From: Bradyrhizobium hipponense | GTDB taxonomy: Bacteria > Pseudomonadota > Alphaproteobacteria > Rhizobiales > Xanthobacteraceae | NCBI RefSeq assembly: GCF_008123965.1 | Contig: NZ_VSTH01000081.1 | Span: 1-55,075 of the forward strand | Length of the DNA: 55,075 bases | Direction: 5' to 3' | Shown here: in pieces, positions 10,554 to 18,756 of the stretch | Position numbering within the stretch: position 1 is the stretch's first letter | How the letters are laid out: the number at the start of each line of letters is the position of its first letter | Program-made: the position numbers and the translations under genes | The notes under the pieces: model-generated | The model's database searches: none | The model's input: the letters and a program-made list of their open reading frames with translations, nothing else | Told to the model about the DNA's origin: nothing

Positions 10554-12881
10554 GTGCGTGCCAATGCTGATGGTCAGCGCGTAAGCGGCCATCGAAACCG
10601 CGCCGGCAAGAGCCGTGCGCGTCTTCTCATCGGAGCAGCCGTGCTGCTCGCCGAATTGCCCTCCAACACGACGACCGCGCAGGCCCAATCGGCGTTGCCG
10701 CCGGTGACCGTGGATGCGCCGACGCAGCGGCCGAAGCCCGCGCGTGCATCGGAATCGCCGCAACGCCGAACGCAAGCAGCCGCACGCCAGCGCAGCCGCA
10801 ATGCCGCCACCCCGGCCGCACCGACGCTGTCGGAACGCGCCGCGGCTGAAGCCGCCGCGCAGGCTGCGGCCAAGCTCGGCTACCGCGCGATGCCGAGCGC
10901 GACGACGCTGCGCAGCGGCGCCTCGCCGCTCGATACCTCGCAGGCCGTCAACATCGTGCCGGCGCAAGTGTTGAAAGACCAGCTGCCGCGCAACATCGAC
11001 GACGCGCTGGTCAACATCAGCGGCGTCACGCAGACCAACACGCTCGCCGGCACCCAGGACGCCGTGATCCGCCGCGGCTTTGGCGACAACCGCGACGGCT
11101 CCATCATGCGCAACGGCATGCCGCTGGTGCAGGGCCGCAGCCTCAATGCCGCCGTCGAGAGCGTCGAAGTGCTGAAGGGACCGGCGTCGCTGCTTTACGG
11201 CATCATGGATCCCGGCGGGATCGTCAATACGATCAGCAAGCGTCCTGAGCTCTATCAGCACGGCTCGGTTACGCTGCTCGGCTCGACCTATGCGAACAAC
11301 CGCAGCGGCGCCGACGGCACGCTGGACATCACCGGTCCGATCGGCGACGGCGGTCTCGCCTATCGCTTCATCGGCTACGGCGTCAGCGAGGACTATTGGC
11401 GCAATTTCGGCCGCCACAGGGAAATGCTGGTCAACCCGTCGCTTGCCTGGTACGGCGACACGACGACAGTCCAGCTCACCTATGAACACCGTGAGTTCAT
11501 CTATCCGTTCGACCGCGGCACAGCCTTCGTCAAGGGCGCACCGCTGGCGATCCCGGCGACACGTCGGCTCGACGAGCCCTTCAACAACATGTGGGGCACG
11601 TCCGACCTGATGCAGGCCTCGCTCGAGCAGAAGCTCAGCGACAATTGGAAGGTCACGGCAGCCTACAGCTACAACACCGAGACCTATAGCGCCAATCAGC
11701 TGCGCATCACCGGCGTCAACGCCACGACCGGAGTTGAGACGCGCAGCAACGACGGCACCCATAACTCGCTGAGCAACGCCAGTTACGGCACCTCCTACCT
11801 GCAGGGTGACGTCTGGGTGGGCTATTTCCGCAACGAGATCCTGTTCGGAGGCGAGGCGTTGTATCGTACGATCGATCGCCGCGACCTGATTCGCCAGGCG
11901 ACCCCGAGCTTCAACTTCTACAACCCGGTCTACGGACTGGTCTCGCCGGGTACGGCTGTTTCGCCAGTCGACAGCGAACAGACCGACAAGCTCGGCACCC
12001 GCGGCTTCTTCGCCCAGGATACGGTCCACCTGACCAACTGGCTGTCTGTGGTCGGGGGCGTGCGCTGGATAGAATACGAGCAGCTCGCCGGAAAAGGCCG
12101 GCCTGTCTTCGTCACGAACACCAATTTGTCAGGCGATAAGGTGCTGCCGCTCGGTGGCGTCATCTTCAAGCTGAACGATCAGCTCTCGTATTACGTGAGC
12201 TATACGCAGTCGCTGAAGCCGACCTCGACCATCGCGGCGTTCACCAGCGGTTTTGTCGTCGACTCCACCATTGCGCCCGAGGAGGGAACGCAATGGGAGA
12301 CCGGCCTGAAGTTCGATGTCAACAAGCGGCTGTCGGGCACTTTTGCGCTCTACGACATCGACAAGAAGAACGTGCTGGTGCTGGATGATCTCGGCAACGG
12401 CAAGTCGACAGGGCGCACGTCCGGCGCGGCCCGGTCGCGCGGCGTCGAATTGGACGTGACCGGCAAGCTGACCGATCAATGGAGCATGATCGGAAGCTAC
12501 GGCTATACCGACGCACGCTTGATCAACGATCCCGTTGTCGGCAACGCCAAGCTCCTCAACGCCGCAATGAACACGGCTTCGCTCTATCTCGTCTACGATT
12601 TCGGCGATGCGCTTCCCGGACGTTTGCGGCTCGGCGGCGGTGCGCACTACGTCGGCGACCGGCCGGGCGACTCCGCCAACACGTTTTTTCTGCCCGCATA
12701 TACCGTCGCAGACGTCTTCGCGACCTACGACACGAAAGTCGACAATTTGCCGGTGACCTACCAGTTCAACGTCAAGAACCTGTTCGACAAGGTCTACTAT
12801 ACGTCCACCACCGGGAACGCGCTAAACGTTGCGATCGGCGATGCCCGACGCTTCTCGTTGTCGGCGACGGTGAAGTTCTAG
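10554..12881 (+). CDS. TonB-dependent siderophore receptor
   Basis: Outer-membrane receptor of 775 residues that imports ferric siderophores using TonB energy. After a signal-peptide-like stretch (RLLIGAAVLLAELP) and a Pro/Ala/Arg-rich linker comes a TonB-box-like LPPVTVDAP, a plug domain (about 125-235, with VEVLKGPASLLYG and GGIVNTISKRP) and a 22-strand barrel ending in the usual terminal phenylalanine (FSLSATVKF). The start is a GTG and is uncertain; the N-terminus is unusually basic. It is followed closely by a PepSY membrane protein, a common partner in iron uptake. No clear Fur or Irr box was seen upstream. Confidence 0.9.
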   Translation: MRANADGQRVSGHRNRAGKSRARLLIGAAVLLAELPSNTTTAQAQSALPPVTVDAPTQRPKPARASESPQRRTQAAARQRSRNAATPAAPTLSERAAAEAAAQAAAKLGYRAMPSATTLRSGASPLDTSQAVNIVPAQVLKDQLPRNIDDALVNISGVTQTNTLAGTQDAVIRRGFGDNRDGSIMRNGMPLVQGRSLNAAVESVEVLKGPASLLYGIMDPGGIVNTISKRPELYQHGSVTLLGSTYANNRSGADGTLDITGPIGDGGLAYRFIGYGVSEDYWRNFGRHREMLVNPSLAWYGDTTTVQLTYEHREFIYPFDRGTAFVKGAPLAIPATRRLDEPFNNMWGTSDLMQASLEQKLSDNWKVTAAYSYNTETYSANQLRITGVNATTGVETRSNDGTHNSLSNASYGTSYLQGDVWVGYFRNEILFGGEALYRTIDRRDLIRQATPSFNFYNPVYGLVSPGTAVSPVDSEQTDKLGTRGFFAQDTVHLTNWLSVVGGVRWIEYEQLAGKGRPVFVTNTNLSGDKVLPLGGVIFKLNDQLSYYVSYTQSLKPTSTIAAFTSGFVVDSTIAPEEGTQWETGLKFDVNKRLSGTFALYDIDKKNVLVLDDLGNGKSTGRTSGAARSRGVELDVTGKLTDQWSMIGSYGYTDARLINDPVVGNAKLLNAAMNTASLYLVYDFGDALPGRLRLGGGAHYVGDRPGDSANTFFLPAYTVADVFATYDTKVDNLPVTYQFNVKNLFDKVYYTSTTGNALNVAIGDARRFSLSATVKF

Positions 12882-12944
12882 CGATGCAGACATCGCGCAA
12901 AGACACGGGTTTGTTGATCGTGCCGATCGGAAGGATCGGTGCCG

Positions 12945-14135
12945 ATGCGTGAGCGCGGGCGCGCGATCAAGGCCGTTCTGTTCCAGGTGCATTCCATCGC
13001 GGGTCTCGTGCTTGCGCTGCTGCTTGCCGTGATCGCGCTGACCGGAGCGGTCATGAGCTTCGAGGACGAGATCGTCGACCATCTGAATGCAGACATCATG
13101 CGGGTGGCGTCACGTCCGGCGCCGATGCTGATGCCAGATGAGGTGGTTGCACGCCTGAAGGCGGCAGAGATCGGCCAGGTTTCCGCCGTCACGCTATCGA
13201 GCGACCCGTCCGCCGCGGTGCGCCTCCGCTTCGCCCGCGACGAGCAGGGCGCGCGTCCGTCCTCGCTCTATGTCGATCCCTACGACGCCCGCGTGCTCGG
13301 CACGCCGCGCGGCGAGGAATTTTTCGCGACGGTCCGAAAGCTGCATCGCTGGCTGCTGATCCCCGGCGATGCCAAGGGGTGGGGGCGCCAGATCACCGGC
13401 GTCGCCGCGCTCGGCCTGATCGTCATGCTCGTCTCTGGCCTCGTGCTGCGCTGGCCGCGCCGCGCCAGCAGCGCGAAGATGTGGCTGAAGCCGAATCTCG
13501 GGCTCGGCGGCCGTGGTCTGCACCGCTCGCTGCATGTGGTCATCGGCACCTGGGTCCTGCCGGTCTATCTGGTGATGACGCTGACCGGGCTCTGGTACTC
13601 GTTCGACTGGTACAAGGACGGCGTCGTCTGGCTGCTGTCGCGTCCGCAAGTTGCGCCAGCGAAGATGCAGCCCAAGATACCTACAAAGGCGCCGCGCGCG
13701 GCTGGCCGTGCCGAGCCCGCTCAGCCGATCGGCTTCGATCGCGCGTGGTCGAACTTCCTGCACGATGAGGGTGGCCGCTTCTCCAGGGCGCTGCTGACGT
13801 TGCCCGCCGGTGCCGGCACCGTGATACGGATCCGGTCGTGGGGGAAGGACTCCACGCTCGATACCACGCGCGACGAATTCCGTGTCGATGCCGTCACGGG
13901 TCAGCTGGTTTCCGCAGAACGCTATGCCGACAAGACGTTCGGCGAGGAGATCATCGCAAACCTGCTCGACATCCACCGCGGCGCGATTCTGGGCTGGCCC
14001 GGCAAGCTCGCCTTCATGATCGCCGCCGCGCTGATGCCGCTCTTTGCGGTCACCGGCATCCTGCTATATCTGTCGCGCCGGCGGCTGCGCCGCCCCTCGC
14101 AGCCACCGCTCGGGCGGCTCGTGCCAGGCGAGTGA
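12945..14135 (+). CDS. PepSY-associated TM helix protein
   Basis: A 396-residue inner-membrane protein of the PepSY_TM family, members of which often lie next to siderophore receptors and are thought to reduce imported iron or release it from the siderophore. An N-terminal helix (LVLALLLAVIALTGAVMSF), a periplasmic PepSY-like part, further helices around ITGVAALGLIVMLVSGLVL, VIGTWVLPVYLVMTLTGLW and LAFMIAAALMPLFAVTGILL are visible. ATG 12945 is preferred over GTG 12939 because AAGGA lies at a proper distance. It begins 63 bases after the receptor gene, so the two probably form an operon. Confidence 0.88.
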   Translation: MRERGRAIKAVLFQVHSIAGLVLALLLAVIALTGAVMSFEDEIVDHLNADIMRVASRPAPMLMPDEVVARLKAAEIGQVSAVTLSSDPSAAVRLRFARDEQGARPSSLYVDPYDARVLGTPRGEEFFATVRKLHRWLLIPGDAKGWGRQITGVAALGLIVMLVSGLVLRWPRRASSAKMWLKPNLGLGGRGLHRSLHVVIGTWVLPVYLVMTLTGLWYSFDWYKDGVVWLLSRPQVAPAKMQPKIPTKAPRAAGRAEPAQPIGFDRAWSNFLHDEGGRFSRALLTLPAGAGTVIRIRSWGKDSTLDTTRDEFRVDAVTGQLVSAERYADKTFGEEIIANLLDIHRGAILGWPGKLAFMIAAALMPLFAVTGILLYLSRRRLRRPSQPPLGRLVPGE

Positions 14136-14208
14136 ACTGCTCGAAGGCTAGCCAAGGCCGCGGTAATCGTCCAAAAGCCCGTGGCCTATCTTCGCCAAGG
14201 TTCATGCC

Positions 14209-15441
14209 ATGAAGCTCCTCACCGCCACTCCCGCCGACATCCGCCGCGCCCTGCTGTTGCGCGAGGAGATCGCGCTGCTGGATCTCAGATACGAGGCAGC
14301 CTTCGCCACCGGCCATCCGCTGTTCGCCGCCAACATGGCGCTGGACCGGATCGCGATCGAAGCCGAGGTGAGGCTGCCGCGCAAGCAGGTGCCGGTCGTG
14401 CTCTATGATGACGGGGAGGGGCTGGTCGTGGCCGGCGCCGAACGCCTCGCGGCCCTCGGCTACACCAACATCCGCGCGCTCGACGGCGGGCTCAAGACCT
14501 GGCGCGCGGCGGGCTATGAGGTGTTCGAGGACGTCAATTCCTATTGCAAGGCCTTCGGCGAGCTGGTCGAGGCGCGTCGCCACACGCCCTCGCTCAGTGC
14601 GGAAGAGGTCGCCAAGCTGATTGCGGACAAGGCCAACATCGCCATCCTCGATGTCCGCCGCTTCGACGAATATGCGACGATGAACATCCCCGGCTCGGTC
14701 AGTGTGCCCGGGGCGGAGCTGGTGCTGCGCGCCGGGCGCGAGGCGCCCGATCCCGACACCACCATCATCGTCAATTGCGCCGGCCGCACGCGCTCGATCA
14801 TCGGCACGCAATCGCTGATCAATGCCGGCGTGCCGAACAAGGTGCGGGCACTGCGCAACGGCACCATCGGCTGGACGCTGGCACGGCACGAACTCGATCA
14901 CGGTGCCGACCGACGCGGCTCCATCGGGCCGTTCGAGGGCGGTCCGGCCAATGCGCGAGACGTCGCCTATCGTGCCGGCGTCCGCCATATCGGGGCGGGT
15001 GAGATGTCGGTGCTGATCGCGCAAAGTGATCGCACGCTCTATCGCTTCGACGTGCGCGACGCGGAGGAATATGCCCCCGGTCATCTGTCCGGCTTCCGCC
15101 ATTATCCCGGCGGCCAGCTGGTCCAGGAAACCGACATGGCCGTACCGGTCCGCGGCGCGCGCATCCTCCTCACCGACGACAAAGGCGTTCGCGCCGACAT
15201 GACGGCATCCTGGCTCGCGCAGATGGGCTGGGAGGTCAACGTGCTGGATGGGGGCTACGACGGCGCGTTAGAGGTCGGCCCGCCGCTTGTGCTGCCGAAG
15301 CCCGACCCAGCGCATCGCTATCGCCGTCCCTATGAGGGTACCGATATTGCCGAAGGGGCGATGCAGGCCTATCTCGATTGGGAATACGGTCTCGTCGAGC
15401 AGCTCCGCCGCGATGCGACACACGGGTTTTATGTGATCTGA
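14209..15441 (+). CDS. Rhodanese-like protein with three rhodanese domains
   Basis: A 410-residue protein made of three rhodanese-like domains (about 1-110, 125-235 and 265-360). Only the middle domain keeps an active-site cysteine (NCAGRTRS); the first (VVLYDDGEG) and third (ILLTDDKGV) have lost it. The middle domain should therefore carry persulfide and transfer sulfur, with the other two structural or partner-binding. The C-terminal tail (about 375-410) may form helices. It is alone, with a normal start at 14209, and is followed by an inverted-repeat element. Substrates unknown. Confidence 0.88.
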   Translation: MKLLTATPADIRRALLLREEIALLDLRYEAAFATGHPLFAANMALDRIAIEAEVRLPRKQVPVVLYDDGEGLVVAGAERLAALGYTNIRALDGGLKTWRAAGYEVFEDVNSYCKAFGELVEARRHTPSLSAEEVAKLIADKANIAILDVRRFDEYATMNIPGSVSVPGAELVLRAGREAPDPDTTIIVNCAGRTRSIIGTQSLINAGVPNKVRALRNGTIGWTLARHELDHGADRRGSIGPFEGGPANARDVAYRAGVRHIGAGEMSVLIAQSDRTLYRFDVRDAEEYAPGHLSGFRHYPGGQLVQETDMAVPVRGARILLTDDKGVRADMTASWLAQMGWEVNVLDGGYDGALEVGPPLVLPKPDPAHRYRRPYEGTDIAEGAMQAYLDWEYGLVEQLRRDATHGFYVI

Positions 15442-15489
15442 CGTCGAGTGGCCGCGTTTCCTGCCAGGGCATTGATCTCTCACCGTCTC

Positions 15490-15606
15490 CCTGAGGTGGC
15501 CGCTTCTTCAGCGGCCCTCGAAGGGCGAAGGCCCGGCTGCATCTAGGCCGTCCATCCTTCGAGGCTCCCCACGCGACGCTTCGCGTCCCATGGCTCGCAC
15601 CTCAGG
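15490..15606. repeat. Nested inverted-repeat intergenic element (family 2)
   Basis: Outer arms CCTGAGGTG (15490-15498) and CACCTCAGG (15598-15606) and inner arms CCTCGAAGG (15516-15524) and CCTTCGAGG (15556-15564) are both perfect inverted repeats. The sequence style (CATCCTTCGAGG, GCTCGCACCTCAGGA) matches short extragenic repeats I recognise from Bradyrhizobium genomes. It sits between the rhodanese gene and serA, inside the serA leader. Confidence 0.65.
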
Positions 15607-15727
15607 ACGACGGGTCTGGTACACCAAGCAACCGCTCCGCCATCTTCTCCCCGTATCCAAGCCCTATTGTGCTACGTCTCCTCCGCGGTCTATGAGCTGC
15701 GGCAAAACCGCTACTTACGGAGACACC

Positions 15728-16972
15728 ATGCCAGCCCCAGGCCAAAGCCCCGAGCGGACCGCGAAGGCGCTGCTGCTCGAAGGCGTCAATGACAGTGCCG
15801 TCGACCTGTTCAGGAGCGCCGGCTTCACCAATGTCGAGCGGCTGACCAAGGCGCTGGACGGCGAGGCGCTGCGCCAGGCGCTGAAGGGGGTGTCGCTGCT
15901 CGGCATCCGCTCCCGCACCCAGATCACCGAGGAGATACTCGCGGCCGCCGACCAGCTGCTCGCGGTCGGCTGCTTCAGCGTCGGCACCAACCAGGTCGAT
16001 CTGTTCGCCGCGCGCAAGCGCGGCATTCCCGTGTTCAACGCGCCGTTCTCCAACACCCGCAGCGTCGCCGAGCTCGTGATCGGCGAGATCGTGATGTTGC
16101 TGCGGCGGATTTTTCCGCGTTCGGTGTCGGCCCATGACGGCGGCTGGGACAAGTCGGCGACCGGCAGCCGCGAGGTGCGCGGCCGCACCCTCGGCATCAT
16201 CGGCTACGGCAATATTGGCTCGCAGCTCTCGACGCTGGCGGAGGCCATCGGCATGCGGGTGATCTATTTCGACCGCACCGACAAGCTCCGCCATGGCAAC
16301 ACCGAGCCAGTCGAGAAGCTCGACGAGCTTCTGGCGCAAAGCGACGTGGTCAGCCTGCACGTGCCGGAGACGCCGGAGACTGCCGGCATGATCGGCGAGA
16401 AGGAGTTGCGGGCGATGAAGCCGGGCTCGTTCCTGATCAACAACAGCCGCGGCACCGTGGTCGATCTCGACGCGCTTGCAGCCTGTTTGCGCGATGGGCA
16501 CATCGCGGGCGCGGCCATCGACGTGTTTCCGGTCGAGCCCTCGTCGAATTCCGATCGCTTCAAGAGCCCCGTGCAGGGCCTCGGCAACGTCATCCTCACC
16601 CCGCATATCGGCGGCTCGACCGAGGAGGCGCAGGAGCGGATCGGCGGCGAGGTGGCGCGCAAGCTGGTCGACTATTTCATCACCGGCTCGACCATGGGCG
16701 CGGTGAATTTCCCGGAGGTGCAGCTGCATCTGCGTCCCTCCGGCGCCCGCTTCAGCCACGTCCATCGCAACGTGCCGGGCATGCTGCGGCGGTTGAACGA
16801 GGTCTTCCTCCAGCGCGACATCAACATCGCCGCGCAATATCTGGAGACCGCCGGCGACCTCGGCTACGTCGTGCTCGACGCCGACCTCGGCGGCCAGGAT
16901 TCGGCCGATCTGCTTGCGCAGATCAGCGGCCTCGACGGCACCATCGGCGCGCGGCTGGTGTTCGAGCACTAG
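15728..16972 (+). CDS. serA: D-3-phosphoglycerate dehydrogenase
   Basis: First enzyme of the phosphorylated serine pathway: oxidises 3-phosphoglycerate to 3-phosphohydroxypyruvate with NAD. The 414 residues match the short E. coli-type SerA with one C-terminal ACT domain. Seen: substrate domain, NAD fold (IIGYGNIGSQ), catalytic Arg in NNSRGTVVD, Glu in DVFPVEP and His in TPHIGGST, then the ACT domain (RRLNEVFLQRDINIAAQYLE), which in E. coli binds serine for feedback inhibition. Start chosen at ATG 15728, which has an ACGGAGA ribosome site and matches homologue length; the open frame extends upstream into the repeat. Monocistronic. Confidence 0.93.
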   Translation: MPAPGQSPERTAKALLLEGVNDSAVDLFRSAGFTNVERLTKALDGEALRQALKGVSLLGIRSRTQITEEILAAADQLLAVGCFSVGTNQVDLFAARKRGIPVFNAPFSNTRSVAELVIGEIVMLLRRIFPRSVSAHDGGWDKSATGSREVRGRTLGIIGYGNIGSQLSTLAEAIGMRVIYFDRTDKLRHGNTEPVEKLDELLAQSDVVSLHVPETPETAGMIGEKELRAMKPGSFLINNSRGTVVDLDALAACLRDGHIAGAAIDVFPVEPSSNSDRFKSPVQGLGNVILTPHIGGSTEEAQERIGGEVARKLVDYFITGSTMGAVNFPEVQLHLRPSGARFSHVHRNVPGMLRRLNEVFLQRDINIAAQYLETAGDLGYVVLDADLGGQDSADLLAQISGLDGTIGARLVFEH

Positions 16973-17065
16973 AGCGGTTGTTGACGGCCGGCAGGAGGTC
17001 GCATTCAATGCGGCTTCCAGTCGGATTGAACGAGAACAGATAAATCGGGGGAAACGATAGCGCGT

Positions 17066-18729
17066 ATGCGTGCGAAGCTGTGGGCGTTGCTCCTGGGCTC
17101 GGCGGCTGTAGTGGCCGCGAATGCCGCATTGGCGGTGACCCTGGCGGAGGATGCAGACACCGTCTGCAAGAGCCTCGTTGGCGGCACTGATGCCGTGAAG
17201 ATCGATTCCGCGGCGTTGCAAGCGCCGTCGCAACTGGCTGTTGCGGAGCGCGGACCGACGCCGTCGGGACGCATCATCCCGACCAATCCCGCGTTCTGCA
17301 AGCTGCTCGGGCATATCGATCCGGTCGATCCCAAGGCGCCGCCGATCAGATTCCAGGTCAACCTCCCGTCGAGTGGAACGGGCGTTCAGTGCAATATGGC
17401 GGCGGCGGCTTCAACGGCGTGCTGATCACGGGGCTAGCGCTGCCGCCGGCCTATCCCTTCGACAAGCCGTCGTCGCTGGCGCGCGGCTTCGTCACCTACG
17501 GCACCGATTCCGGTCATGAGACCAGGCAAGGCGAACCGCCGCAGGTGTTTGCGCTCAACGACGAGGCCTTCGAGAATTTCGCCCACCGGGCCTACAAAAA
17601 GGTGCGCGATGCCGCCGTCACGCTGATGGAGCGCGCCTACGGCAAGAAACCCGAGAAGTTGTATTTCATGGGCACGTCCGAAGGCGGCCGCGAGGGCCTG
17701 ACCATGGCGCAGCGTTATCCCGACGATTTCGACGGCATTTTTGCCCGCGTGCCCGTGATCAACTGGGTCGGTTTGCAGCATGCCGGCACCCGCTCGGGTC
17801 TCGTGACCATGGGCGACGGCTGGATCAATCCGGCGCAGGTGAAGCTCGTCGGCGACGCGGTGCGCGCCGCTTGCGACAAGGCCGACGGCTCCGATGACGC
17901 GCTGGTGCAAAATCCCGTTGCCTGCAAGGCGGCGTTCAAGGCGGAGAGCTTGCGTTGCGCGAGCGGCAAGACGGACGACAAGACGGGTGATCAGTGCCTC
18001 ACCGACGCGCAGATCAAGGCGATCGATACGCTGCACGCGACCTACAAATTCCCGTTCGAGCTCGCCAATGGGCTTGACGACTATCCGGGCTGGGGCGTCT
18101 CCGGCGAGGATACCCCGGCGGTTGGTCCGACCGGCGGCTGGGTCGCGTGGTGGCTCGGCACCGCGCCGCCGGCGCAGCCGCCTGCACCCAACAACGGCAT
18201 CGCCTGGATCTACGGCGCAGGCGGCATTCAATATGTGTTCGCGCGCGATCCCAAGCTCGACGTCACCACCTACAAGCTGGAGGAGCACAAGGCCAGGCTG
18301 CTCGAGGTCTCCAAGCTGATGGATTCCACCGACCCAGATCTCAGCCGCTTCCGTGCCCGCGGTGGCCGCTTGATCATGCTCGAGCACATGGCCGATTACG
18401 CGCAGAGTCCCTATGCCGGCATCCGCTATTTCGAAAGCGTCGAGCGCAAGCTCGGCAAGACCGAGACGGCCGAGTTCGCGCGGCTCTATACCGCGCCGGG
18501 CGTCGACCATGTCGGCTCCGGCGCACCGGCCAATGTCGACATGCTGAGCGCGCTGGTCGATTGGGTCGAGAAGGGCAAGGCGCCCGGCGATCTGGAAGTC
18601 ACCGATCAGAAGGTCGAGGCGCCGTCATTCGCAGTGCTGCGCGCGCTGCCACTGTGCCGCTGGCCGGCTTGGCCGCATTACAAGAGCGGCTCAGTGACCG
18701 AAGCGTCGAGCTTCGCCTGCGCGCCGTGA
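17066..18729 (+). pseudogene. Frameshifted tannase/feruloyl esterase family gene
   Basis: Two overlapping frames together encode one secreted alpha/beta hydrolase of the tannase/feruloyl esterase family, which cleaves ester bonds of gallate or hydroxycinnamate esters. The first frame (17066 to about 17370) gives a signal peptide and the N-terminal part up to FQVNLPS. Restoring one missing base near 17370 continues it in the second frame as EWNGRSVQYGGGGFNG, the family motif, to the stop at 18729. The nucleophile motif GTSEGGREG and a late His (VDHVGSG) are intact. Apart from this single-base lesion the gene looks conserved, so it is a recent mutation, or a sequencing error in which case the gene is functional. 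Confidence 0.85.
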
Positions 18730-18756
18730 GGAACAGCGCGCCGCTCGGGCGAAGCG

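Noticed and set aside
10521..12029. 502-codon minus-strand frame opposite the siderophore receptor
   Set aside because: The plus-strand receptor is unambiguous; this frame has no recognisable content.
15602..17314. 570-codon minus-strand frame opposite serA
   Set aside because: Shadow of serA; no domain and no ribosome site.
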